Source of the DNA: Geobacteraceae bacterium
Lineage (GTDB): Bacteria > Desulfobacterota > Desulfuromonadia > Geobacterales > Geobacteraceae
DNA: 64,000 nucleotides
NCBI GenBank assembly: GCA_009773645.1
Contig: WSYB01000025.1
Span: forward strand, 46,468 to 110,467
Reading direction: 5' to 3'
A program made the translations under genes and the position numbers. Positions 27,030 through 35,144 of the stretch are shown here, piece by piece. The notes below the pieces were generated by a model. It worked only from the letters and a program-made list of their open reading frames with translations. It ran no database searches and was not told where the DNA came from. The stretch's first letter is position 1. Each line of letters opens with the position of its first letter.

Positions 27030-27986
27030 TCACATTATATTCTTTTTCATTTTACGACCCGTCATATTTTCCAACTTTATATTTAGCTTTTTTTCTAAAT
27101 CCACTAAGTTTTTATACTCAGGGCAGTTGTATCCAGCTAGATCAAAGTGAAGGGATTCACCTGATTTTCTATAGAGGATCACCTTTTTGCTCAGCGCATG
27201 TGCAAAACCTACTTCATAATATACATTCGGCCTTGCCCCTGTGAGATCTGCATATAGAAATTCGGAAGATCTGATTTTATTAACTATTTCCTCAGTAATC
27301 TTTCCAGTGTGCTCTATGTCATCGGCTCGCTCAGCAGAAATTCCAAAGTTCTTGAAGCACCTTTTAATTGTTGCATAGACATCTTCTAGCTCTGGACGGC
27401 CTTGATCCATCCACATCATTATGAAAGCTGAATCAGCCTGAATAGTCGCTGTTTTCTGGCCCGTAATAGTGATATTCTTTTCAGCAATTTCAATTGTCAC
27501 AGGGTTTACAAGCTCCACAATACTCGTAATACGTCTGTGGCAGTCTTCAAAAATCTTCATCGCTTTATCTGGGCGGATACCCTCATCATCCGTTTGGCCT
27601 GCTGGTCGAACTCCAAGGACATGTCCTTCATCATGCAAAACCTCTTGCTCCCAAAAACGATACTGACATAGCCGAAGGGATGATCTCATTCCTTTTATTG
27701 CGTGACCTAAGTCAATTTGATCGGATTGGGAAAGGTAACTTGTCAGGCGTGCTGATTCTGATATTAATGGTGCTATTTTTACAATATTTGTAATTATAGA
27801 TTGTGATTTCTTTTGTAAGTTCGAATCAAGCATATTCCAGAATTCGTCTCTATCACAGACTCCCCACTTATCGGTCCTCCATGACGTATCTTGCAACAAA
27901 TCTGAGGCTTTTTTGAAAAAGGCTACTCCTTGCTTGTGGATGCTGTCCAATTCTTTAAGCAATTCGTCTCTGGTGGAACCTCTCAT
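27030..27986 (-). CDS. Protein with a C-terminal TIR/deoxyribosyltransferase-like domain
   Basis: A 318-residue protein. The first 180 residues are helical and unrecognised. The C-terminal domain (about 186-300) starts AFIMMWMDQGRPELEDVY and has ERADDIEHTGKI, EFLYADLTGARPNVYYEVG (ADLTG at 246-250, Glu258) and FAHALSKKVILY. This is the signature of a nucleoside 2-deoxyribosyltransferase/TIR-like nucleotide-processing domain, often found as an effector or sensor in bacterial anti-phage loci. What it cleaves or binds here is inferred only. The base composition is clearly more AT-rich than the genes around it. It follows the HNH endonuclease by 67 bases on the same strand. Confidence 0.75.
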   Translation of the reverse strand: MRGSTRDELLKELDSIHKQGVAFFKKASDLLQDTSWRTDKWGVCDRDEFWNMLDSNLQKKSQSIITNIVKIAPLISESARLTSYLSQSDQIDLGHAIKGMRSSLRLCQYRFWEQEVLHDEGHVLGVRPAGQTDDEGIRPDKAMKIFEDCHRRITSIVELVNPVTIEIAEKNITITGQKTATIQADSAFIMMWMDQGRPELEDVYATIKRCFKNFGISAERADDIEHTGKITEEIVNKIRSSEFLYADLTGARPNVYYEVGFAHALSKKVILYRKSGESLHFDLAGYNCPEYKNLVDLEKKLNIKLENMTGRKMKKNIM

Positions 27987-28053
27987 AAATATTTACCTTT
28001 CTTCTTTTCCGCCGTTAGGGCCTCAGTGGACCGCTGCAAGCTCGTGTTGGACA

Positions 28054-29184
28054 TCATCTCTTTTGAAATAAAGGCATGTCGTCGCGTGACTTCAAGGCAA
28101 CCTCGATAGCTTCGTATAGTTCTGAGCGCCGCCACGTGTTTACATGCGTGATAGCGCTACTCCCGCTCGGTCGGTAAGCCCTCGGCAGCCCCTTGTCAGC
28201 TCCACGCTTTACTAGAAGCTCTCCCGCTATGTTCTGGAGGTTGCGTTTTCCCGAAATAAGTAGTTCCGGATCAGCACAAAGCTCTAGGCATGCTTCTCTT
28301 ACAGTGATGAACTCGTCTGGGTCTTTTTTGGGTTGGTTCGAATTCTCTTCGAGCATGGTGATTCTACCCTCGTGATCCTCCAAGCGCTGCCTATGATCTC
28401 CCAAGTGTGGCCCGATGCTTCGGGATATTGCATCTGCGAGAGCGGATACATCGTCCTTGACAGGTGCCGCCATTTTTCGGACGCGATTGGCGATGGCTTC
28501 CTCTTGAAGATTCCTGCCCCAGTGTTTCAGGATGCGGATGCTGTGGAAGAACTCAAAAGACTTGCGCTCGCCGAGGGGAGGTGAACTCATGCTTCTATAT
28601 TTCGTGTTCTCATGGTAGAAGGTGTCGATGGCCTCCTCAACGACATGCCAACGGTAAACCTCCTTTCCTTGGATAGTAGCTCTCCACTGTCCTCCAGCAT
28701 GCTCCCCCTCAAGGACTTGGGCGTACCAGGGTAACTTTGAAAAGAATTCCACTCTCCGGCAATCAGGCAAGCGGATTGCCTCAGCCCATTTTTCCGGGGT
28801 GGCATAAACCCAGCCACGCTCATCGACAGCAACTTGTATCGGTTGGCCGGTGGACCCTCGAAACTTCTCAAGTGTAAATGTGTTGATTTCCTTCATATCT
28901 CTGATCCCATGAACTTTGTCGTGACACTGTCTACAGGTTGCCAATAGGTTGTCGGGGTGTTCGCCGCTCCATCGCTTCGCATAAGTAACGTGGTGAACAT
29001 CCCGCATTTCTGCGCTACATAACTCGCACTTGCCCTGTGCTCGTTCCCGTATTTGAGACCGGACATGTTCCCATTCCTCCGAATTCAGGTACTCTGCATA
29101 TTTGCTCTTGTTCTTCAAACCACTAGCCCATTTGGAATTGTCTATAGTGTTCCTGTATTTTGGGGAAATGTTAAACGAAGACAT
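28054..29184 (-). CDS. HNH endonuclease
   Basis: A 376-residue protein. Residues 53-93 form an HNH site: CELCSAEMRDVHHVTYAKRW, then HPDNLLATC and QCHDKVH, giving two CxxC zinc pairs (Cys53/56, Cys84/87) and the catalytic His64-His65 with Asn79. The rest has no clear family; a C-terminal part (about 290-370) with EFITVREACLELC resembles a small helix-turn-helix or substrate-recognition module. Such enzymes cut DNA in restriction, phage-defence or homing roles. It is followed on the same strand by the TIR-like gene, in an AT-rich accessory segment next to the origin block. Confidence 0.85.
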   Translation of the reverse strand: MSSFNISPKYRNTIDNSKWASGLKNKSKYAEYLNSEEWEHVRSQIRERAQGKCELCSAEMRDVHHVTYAKRWSGEHPDNLLATCRQCHDKVHGIRDMKEINTFTLEKFRGSTGQPIQVAVDERGWVYATPEKWAEAIRLPDCRRVEFFSKLPWYAQVLEGEHAGGQWRATIQGKEVYRWHVVEEAIDTFYHENTKYRSMSSPPLGERKSFEFFHSIRILKHWGRNLQEEAIANRVRKMAAPVKDDVSALADAISRSIGPHLGDHRQRLEDHEGRITMLEENSNQPKKDPDEFITVREACLELCADPELLISGKRNLQNIAGELLVKRGADKGLPRAYRPSGSSAITHVNTWRRSELYEAIEVALKSRDDMPLFQKR

Positions 29185-29980
29185 GCTTCCAATAATAAGT
29201 CAGCCACATCTGAAGTCCGTATTCGCGGACATATACAAACGTCCTACCCTCTGGCCACGCTGAAGTGCAGATGCAAACTCCTCTCTGGACAGTCGTATTA
29301 GATTCATTTTCTTCCTTATTCTGGTCCAACATAATAATGAGCGGTTCCGTTTATGCAAATTGGTCTTTACCTGTAGCCCCTTAGTAGAAAAGGATTTACC
29401 GATAACTCACCAGATTGAAAAGCTATTTCAACTAGATATGCAAACAGGGCAGTTTCCCGTAAAGCCTCGCCCATATAGGTTCTACGTAGAAATAGCTATT
29501 TTGAAAAACCATTTCAATTATCTATCAAGAGTTTAAGGTAGCAATTGCCGATTTTTTCAATGAGCTTCTTTTACCGCCGACCCCGTAACATCGGAGCTTG
29601 AAAATAATTGCACAATATTAATAGAATGCAATTTACGAAAATCGGTGCGCCATGGCAAGCGATATTTGTTTGACTATCTTTTTGCCATGCAATGCATAAA
29701 CTATTTTTTCACCATCAAATGTCTTTTCTAAGGTTTTGATATGCGGATTAACTCTGAACCCTTGTTTGACAAGGGACTAGACTACCGACTTTCAAATTTT
29801 GGCTGTAGCGGCTTTTTGCGGGCTGGTTTAGGGGAAGGTATTTCTTGGAGGGCTAAGCGGGATAAATCGAAGAATTTTTTGCGGAACGCCGATTTGGGGC
29901 TTTTTTACGGGAATATACCCAAAACTGGGATACCAATGAACCTGGATTTCTTATGATGGCCAAATAAAAGTCCACCAGGT
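29185..29980. other. AT-rich gap, no confident gene
   Basis: About 0.8 kb between the HNH gene and the HicB-like gene. A 71-residue open frame (29741-29956, plus strand, with AAGG six bases before ATG) is the only candidate, without recognisable features. Near 29414 and 29501 two similar segments occur (TTGAAAAGCTATTTCAA and TTGAAAAACCATTTCAA), and AAATAGCTATTT is a perfect 12-base palindrome near 29489. These could be binding sites or remnants of an insertion; no terminal repeats of an insertion sequence were seen. Confidence 0.5.
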
Positions 29981-30262
29981 CTAAAAGGTTTCGATTTTAT
30001 CTGCGTTTATCTGCGTGCATCCGAGTTTCAAAAATCTTTTTGTTTTTTTAACCACAGATGGATGGGATGAACGCGGATGAAAAGTCCCCTCGACCTCGGA
30101 CGGGTCTGCGGTCTCGAAGAAGAGTTCCAGCGCCTCCTGAAGGTTGTTGCGGGCTTCCTCGACCGTGCCCCCCTGGCTCGCGATATCCAGCTCTGGACAA
30201 AGGGCAACGTAGCCATCTCCTTCACGTTCGATCACTGCCGTCAATTCATACCGTTTCCGCAT
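29981..30262 (-). CDS. HicB-like antitoxin with a replaced C-terminus
   Basis: A 93-residue protein. Residues 1-57 are the HicB RNase H-like fold: LTAVIEREGDGYVALCPELD, ASQGGTVEEARNNLQEALELFFETA. In relatives the chain continues to a short family-specific end; here, from about residue 60 on (FHPRSSHPSVVKKTKRFLK and CTQINADK), the reading passes into an intergenic repeat (ATCTGCGT / CACAGATGG type). No HicA toxin gene is adjacent on either side. The protein may be nonfunctional or a solitary regulator. ATG 30262 is preceded by AAAGGA. Confidence 0.72.
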   Translation of the reverse strand: MRKRYELTAVIEREGDGYVALCPELDIASQGGTVEEARNNLQEALELFFETADPSEVEGTFHPRSSHPSVVKKTKRFLKLGCTQINADKIETF

Positions 30263-30478
30263 TTGCCGATCCTTTCCATGACATCGTGCCGGCCCGCTCT
30301 ATCAGCATGCCCATCCTATAATGCTTTTTTTACCAGGACACGGAGGATAGCAGAGGAGAAGTAAAAGATTGTAATTCAAGCAGTGAACAAAGCCGGAATT
30401 TCGTCTAAAAATCCAACAATCGGTTTGCCTCTGTGGTCCTCTGTGCCCTCTGTGGTTAATGCTTTTGGAAATGCTGGC
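30263..30478. repeat. Gap with a triple CTCTGTG repeat
   Basis: No gene. At 30429-30460 CTCTGTGG, CTCTGTGCC and CTCTGTGG stand in tandem, a small direct repeat of a type scattered between genes in such genomes. The rest shows nothing recognisable. Confidence 0.5.
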
Positions 30479-30874
30479 TTAACTTGAATATTGTGCATAA
30501 CCAGATTTTTCAATTGTGGAAAGAACCTTTTTCAGTTCTTCCACGAGAGGGGGGAGGTCGGCCGTCCACGAGTGCTCATAGAGCGTCTCGGCCTCCGCCA
30601 TCACCTGGCGGCGGAAATAGGGGCTCAAAAACTGCGGTGTATTGAGGTCCACGTCTCTGCCCAGTATCTCGGAGAGTTCCTGCTCCATGCCGAAAAAGGC
30701 AAGCCCCGGCACATGGTCCGGTTCGAATTCGACGAGAACGTCTATGTCGCTGTCTTCCCGCAGCTCACCATGAATGGCGGAGCCGAAGATGGAGAGCTTG
30801 CGGACATGGTGGCGACGGCAGAAATCGTCGAGTTTTGCTCTGGGAATTTTCAGTCCTTGATGCATGAGAGCCAT
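30479..30874 (-). CDS. MNT-type minimal nucleotidyltransferase, orphan
   Basis: A 131-residue protein with the nucleotidyltransferase core FGSAIHGELREDSDIDVLVE: Gly31-Ser32 and the metal-binding Asp43 and Asp45, with a third Asp in GRDVDL. This is the MntA family, which in MNT/HEPN systems AMPylates and neutralises a HEPN toxin. No HEPN gene is next to it. The chain runs past the usual end (after TLYE) by about 30 residues (LPPLVEELKKVLSTI...), which could be a remnant or a fused extra helix. It is the gene immediately downstream of rsmG on the same strand. Confidence 0.82.
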   Translation of the reverse strand: MALMHQGLKIPRAKLDDFCRRHHVRKLSIFGSAIHGELREDSDIDVLVEFEPDHVPGLAFFGMEQELSEILGRDVDLNTPQFLSPYFRRQVMAEAETLYEHSWTADLPPLVEELKKVLSTIEKSGYAQYSS

Positions 30875-30951
30875 CCTGTTGTTTAGGTCAAGGAGAGCGT
30901 ATCACAGAATCTATTGATCTTCAACTGATCAGGTGCGCATGCAACTTCTCA

Positions 30952-31605
30952 TCAAGCGCGCTGCATGACGACCAGCGAGCGGGCATCCCCGCTGATCGGG
31001 AGCTGGAACTCGATGACCTCGGCGACGGCAAGCCCAAGATCGGCGAGGTGCTTCTCCGCAGCGCGGGCCTCGTCCCTCCCTCCCCTCCCCTTCATGGCGA
31101 CGATCTTTCCATTCTCCTTGATGAGCGGGAGCGCTATCTTCACAAAGGTGGGAATATCGGAGAAGGCACGGGAGACTACCCAGTTGAAGTGGCCGGCGTA
31201 CCGGGCCGCCAGCTCCTCCCCCCGGGCGTGCACGGCCTCGAAGCCGTGGAGGTGCAGCAGCCTGGCCGCGTGGCGCTGGAAGATGATCTTTTTCTCCACC
31301 GCATCCACCGATACCACATCCAGCTCGTGGAGCGCGATCTTCACGGGAATCGCCGGAAAGCCCCCGCCGGAGCCGATGTCGAGGAGCCTCCCCCTCCCCT
31401 TCACGACCTTCAAGAGGGTGAGGGAATCGAGGAAATGCTTCACCGCGATGTCCGCATCGTCCTTGATGGCAGTGAGGTTGATCTTCCTGCTCCACTTTTT
31501 CAGCTCGGCGGCAAAAGTGTAAAACCGCCCCAGCTCGGCGGTGGTAAGCTGCACGCCCAGCTGCATGGATCCCCGTAAGAAGAGCTCTTTCGCCGCGTCG
31601 TTCAT
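30952..31605 (-). CDS. rsmG: 16S rRNA m7G527 methyltransferase
   Basis: A 217-residue SAM-dependent methyltransferase (GidB). It shows KWSRKINLTAI, HFLDSLTLLKV, the SAM motif LLDIGSGGGFPAIPVKIA and VVSRAFSD. It methylates G527 of 16S rRNA. It overlaps the upstream mnmG by four bases (ATGA-type), the usual mnmG-rsmG arrangement near bacterial origins. The chromosome-partition genes that often follow are absent here. Confidence 0.96.
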   Translation of the reverse strand: MNDAAKELFLRGSMQLGVQLTTAELGRFYTFAAELKKWSRKINLTAIKDDADIAVKHFLDSLTLLKVVKGRGRLLDIGSGGGFPAIPVKIALHELDVVSVDAVEKKIIFQRHAARLLHLHGFEAVHARGEELAARYAGHFNWVVSRAFSDIPTFVKIALPLIKENGKIVAMKGRGGRDEARAAEKHLADLGLAVAEVIEFQLPISGDARSLVVMQRA

Positions 31606-33491
31606 CGTCCGCTCCGCGCCTTCAGGGTAATGGAAAGGATGCTGATGGCCGCAGGTGTGACGCCGGGGATGCGGGAAGCCTGCCCCAGGGTGTCGGGCCG
31701 GAACTTCTGGAGTTTTTCCCGCACCTCGGCCGTAAGCCCCGACATGCCGCCGTAATCGAAATCCGCGGGAATCCGCGCGCTCTCCAGCTTCCGCGCCCGC
31801 TCCACCTGCTCCAGCTGCCGGTCGATGTACCCCTGGTACTTCACCTGGATCTCCACCTGCTCCGCCACCAGAACCGGAGTATCGCCGCTCAGGGGATCGA
31901 TGCGCCCAAGCTCCGTGTAGGTCATGTCCGGCCGGCGCAGGAGCTGCTCGAGACTCACGGCGTTCTGCATCCCGGTGAGACCGAAATCCTCCAGGAACGC
32001 CGGGTCCGCCTCGGAAGGGAGAATCCGCGTCCGTTGCAGGCGCCCCAACTCCTCTTCAATCATAACACGCTTATCAAGAAATTTCCGGTACTCCTCCTCG
32101 GGAAGGAGTCCGACCCCATGCCCCTTTTCCCGCAGACGCAGGTCGGCGTTATCCTCCCGTAGCAGCAGCCGGTATTCGGCGCGGGAGGTGAACATCCGGT
32201 ACGGCTCCCTGGTCCCCAGCGTCACCAGGTCGTCGATCATGACGCCGATATACGCCTCGCTCCGTCCCAGGACGAGCGGCTCCCGCCCCTTGGTCCGGAG
32301 CGCCGCGTTGATCCCCGCCATCAGCCCCTGAGCCGCCGCCTCCTCGTATCCGGAAGTGCCGTTGATCTGCCCGGCGTGGTAGAGGTTGCGCACCCGTTTG
32401 GTTTCCAGGGAGGCATGGAGCTGGATCGGGTCCACGTAGTCGTATTCGATGGCATACGCCGGACGCATGATCTCCACACGTTCGAGGCCGTAGATACTGC
32501 GGTAGAAGGCGAACTGCACGTCGATGGGAAGCGAGGTGGAGAGGCCGGAGGGATAGACCTCCACAGTATCCATCCCCTCCGGCTCAATAAAGGTCTGATG
32601 CCGGTTCTTTTCCGGAAAGCGGACCACCTTGTCCTCGATGGAGGGACAGTAGCGGGGGCCGATCCCCTCGATGATCCCCGAATAGAGGGGGGAGCGATCG
32701 AGCCCCGAGCGGATGATGTCGTGGCTCCGTTCGTTGGTATAGGCGATGTGGCACGGCACCTGCGGGCGGTCGATCCTCTCGGTGGAAAAGGAGAATGGAA
32801 CCGGAGGGTCGTCGCCGTACTGGGGCTCCAGGCGGCTGAAGTCGATGGTGCGGCCGTCGAGTCGTGCCGGGGTTCCGGTCTTGAGCCTCCCCACGTCGAA
32901 GCCGAATTCCCTCAGCCGGTCGGAAAGACCGACGGACGGCAGGTCCCCTGCCCTGCCGCCAGGATAGTGGGTGAGGCCGATATGGATGAGGCCGCGCATG
33001 AAGGTGCCGGTGGTAAGGATGACTGTTTTTCCCCCATAACGGACCCCGGCCTTGGTATCGACTCCGAGGACGGTATCCCCTTCCAGATGGAGCCCGACAA
33101 CCTCCCCCTGCTTGAGGTCGAGGTTATCCTGGTTTTCCAGCACCCGTTTCATCCGCAGCCGGTATAATTGTTTATCGGCCTGCGCACGGGAGGCACGCAC
33201 AGCCGGTCCCTTTTTGGTGTTGAGTATGCGGAACTGTATCCCGGTGGCGTCGATGTTCTTGCCCATCTCTCCGCCCAGGGCGTCGATCTCCTTCACCAGA
33301 TGCCCCTTGGCGAGGCCGCCGACCGCCGGGTTGCATGACATGAGCGCAATTGCGTCAAGATTGATTGTGAGAAGGAGAGTGCTGCGCCCCATTCGCGCGG
33401 AGGCAAGCGCCGCCTCGCACCCGGCATGTCCGGCGCCGACCACGATCACGTCATAGTTTTTATCGTAAAGTATCACCTGAGTTCCCTGCAT
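31602..33491 (-). CDS. mnmG: tRNA uridine-34 carboxymethylaminomethyl modification enzyme, FAD subunit
   Basis: A 629-residue protein (GidA) that works with MnmE to add cmnm5 to U34 of tRNAs. The FAD-binding motif VVGAGHAGCEAALASARMG is near the start; CNPAVGGLAKGHLVKEIDALGG, TGTFMRGLIHIG and the TSRAEYRLLLREDNAD segment are all conserved. The start is uncertain: ATG 33491 gives normal length, while GTG 33476 has AGGGA ahead of it. An upstream ATG at 33542 adds 17 residues encoded by repeat-like sequence and is unlikely. Between it and mnmE lies the parS site. Confidence 0.96.
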   Translation of the reverse strand: MQGTQVILYDKNYDVIVVGAGHAGCEAALASARMGRSTLLLTINLDAIALMSCNPAVGGLAKGHLVKEIDALGGEMGKNIDATGIQFRILNTKKGPAVRASRAQADKQLYRLRMKRVLENQDNLDLKQGEVVGLHLEGDTVLGVDTKAGVRYGGKTVILTTGTFMRGLIHIGLTHYPGGRAGDLPSVGLSDRLREFGFDVGRLKTGTPARLDGRTIDFSRLEPQYGDDPPVPFSFSTERIDRPQVPCHIAYTNERSHDIIRSGLDRSPLYSGIIEGIGPRYCPSIEDKVVRFPEKNRHQTFIEPEGMDTVEVYPSGLSTSLPIDVQFAFYRSIYGLERVEIMRPAYAIEYDYVDPIQLHASLETKRVRNLYHAGQINGTSGYEEAAAQGLMAGINAALRTKGREPLVLGRSEAYIGVMIDDLVTLGTREPYRMFTSRAEYRLLLREDNADLRLREKGHGVGLLPEEEYRKFLDKRVMIEEELGRLQRTRILPSEADPAFLEDFGLTGMQNAVSLEQLLRRPDMTYTELGRIDPLSGDTPVLVAEQVEIQVKYQGYIDRQLEQVERARKLESARIPADFDYGGMSGLTAEVREKLQKFRPDTLGQASRIPGVTPAAISILSITLKARSGR

Positions 33492-33734
33492 CTGGTTTAT
33501 AAAACCGAAACCCAATGGGGTTGCCTTTAAATCCGCGTTCATCGGATTTGGTCCGCGTCCTATTCCGGTTTAGTATTTAATATACACAAATTCTCATAAA
33601 TTGAAAAGAAGTGCCGTATCGGGACCTGCCAGAAGTCTTGCCCAGAGGGAGGCGCAATCGAATGTTCCACGCGGAGTTTTAAAGGACACTGTATCCCAGC
33701 TGCAAGACCACTATTTCAGCGGCTTGAGACTGAT

Positions 33735-33750
33735 TGTTTCACGTGAAACA
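33735..33750. promoter_or_regulatory. parS: Perfect parS site (ParB/Spo0J binding)
   Basis: TGTTTCACGTGAAACA is a full 16-base palindrome and matches the canonical chromosomal parS sequence. It lies four bases after the mnmE stop, in the mnmE-mnmG gap and about 4.1 kb from dnaA. A degenerate relative (TGTTCCACGCGGAGTT, 33663-33678) sits 57 bases away. ParB bound here would load condensin and segregate the origin. No parA or parB is in the window. Confidence 0.93.
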
Positions 33751-33754
33751 TCCG

Positions 33755-35125
33755 CTATTTTCCGATACAGAAGCGCGAGAAGATGAGATCGAGAACGTCG
33801 TCCGGGGTGGTCTCGCCGGTCACCTCGCCGACGGCATGCAGGGCATCGCGCAGATCGACGGCAAGAAGCTCAAGAATAAACCCGGCGGAAAGGTTACCGT
33901 TGAATCCGGCGAGGTGCTTCTTGGCCTTTTCCAGCGCATCCCGGTGCCGGGCCCGGGAAATGGCCACATACTCCCTGCTGTCAGTCGCATTGCCGTGGAG
34001 AAAGGCGTCGTGTATGGCGTCTCGCAGCTCGTCAATGCCTGTGCCGGTCAGCGTGGATATCCTGATGACCGGCCGGCCCTCTATCTCCGCAGGGAGGGCA
34101 ATGCGTTCGGGAAGATCGCCCTTGTTCATTACCACGACATAACGGCTGTCCGAAAGCTCCCGGAGGATGAGTCGGTCTTCTTCGTCAAAGGGGCGGGAAG
34201 CGTCCACCAGGAAGAGGACCAGATCGGCTTGGGAGATCTTTTCCAGGGTGAGCTTCACCCCTTCCCTTTCAACCACATCCTCGGTTGCGCGAATGCCCGC
34301 GGTGTCCAGCATCCGGACCGGCAGGCCTTTTATGTTCACCACCTCCTCTATAATGTCGCGGGTGGTTCCGGGTACTGCGGTGACAATGGCCCGTCTCTCC
34401 TTGAGCAGAGTGTTAAGGAGGCTCGATTTTCCCACGTTTGGCTTGCCGGCGATAATCACCGAAACACCCTCACGCAGCACCCTCCCCTCGTTGAACCCCG
34501 CCAGCAACCGGTCGATCTCAGCCACTGAACCATCAACCAATTGCCGTATCTCATCAAAAGTGGCAGCCGGGATACCCTCCTCGGGAAAGTCGATATGCGC
34601 CTCGATGAGGGCAAGGGCATGCAGGACCCCTTCCCTGACGGCTGCGATCTTTTTCGAGAGCAGTCCTGCACGCTGATGCTGCGCCAGGGCCAGAGACGCC
34701 TCTGTCCTGCAACGGATAATATCGATGACTGCCTCGGCCTGCACCAGGTCGATGCGCCCGTTAAGGAAGGCGCGCCGGGTAAACTCACCCGGGTCAGCAA
34801 GACGTGCGCCCTGCCGCAAGACAAGATCGAGAATACGCTGGACGACAAGGTATCCCCCGTGGCACTGGATTTCCAGAACATCCTCACGGGTGAACGAATG
34901 CGGAGCCTCCATGAGAACTACCATCGCGTCGTCGGCACAGTCGCCGGAGGAAGGGTCAACTATGGAGCCATAATAAAAACGGTGGCTGTTTAGGCCACCG
35001 TCCCGGTTTCTTCTGAATATGGCAGTGGCGATTCCGCGTGCCCGATCACCGCTTACCCTGATGATCCCTATGCCACCCTCGCCCAGCGGGGTGCTGATTG
35101 CCGCTATCGTATCCCTGATATACAT
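33755..35125 (-). CDS. mnmE: tRNA uridine-34 modification GTPase
   Basis: A 456-residue protein (TrmE). The N-terminal folate-binding domain begins [22 protein letters not shown]; the inserted G domain has [36 protein letters not shown] and MNKGD; the chain ends in FCIGK, whose Cys is the conserved C-terminal residue. It pairs with mnmG encoded downstream. It follows yidC by 19 bases; the jag (KH-R3H) gene often found between them is missing here. Confidence 0.97.
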   Translation of the reverse strand: MYIRDTIAAISTPLGEGGIGIIRVSGDRARGIATAIFRRNRDGGLNSHRFYYGSIVDPSSGDCADDAMVVLMEAPHSFTREDVLEIQCHGGYLVVQRILDLVLRQGARLADPGEFTRRAFLNGRIDLVQAEAVIDIIRCRTEASLALAQHQRAGLLSKKIAAVREGVLHALALIEAHIDFPEEGIPAATFDEIRQLVDGSVAEIDRLLAGFNEGRVLREGVSVIIAGKPNVGKSSLLNTLLKERRAIVTAVPGTTRDIIEEVVNIKGLPVRMLDTAGIRATEDVVEREGVKLTLEKISQADLVLFLVDASRPFDEEDRLILRELSDSRYVVVMNKGDLPERIALPAEIEGRPVIRISTLTGTGIDELRDAIHDAFLHGNATDSREYVAISRARHRDALEKAKKHLAGFNGNLSAGFILELLAVDLRDALHAVGEVTGETTPDDVLDLIFSRFCIGK

Positions 35126-35144
35126 AAATACTTATGATCCGTTC

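Noticed and set aside
27000..28050. Possible integron attC sites around the TIR-like gene (GTTGGGC, GTTGGAC words)
   Set aside because: The paired RYYYAAC and GTTRRRY core sites in inverted order were not found, and no integrase is present.
28054..29184. HNH gene as a homing endonuclease of a group I intron or intein
   Set aside because: It does not interrupt a gene, and no intron core or intein motif is visible.
29741..29956. 71-codon open frame with AAGG upstream
   Set aside because: No family signal, atypical composition, and only the size expected by chance in such a gap.
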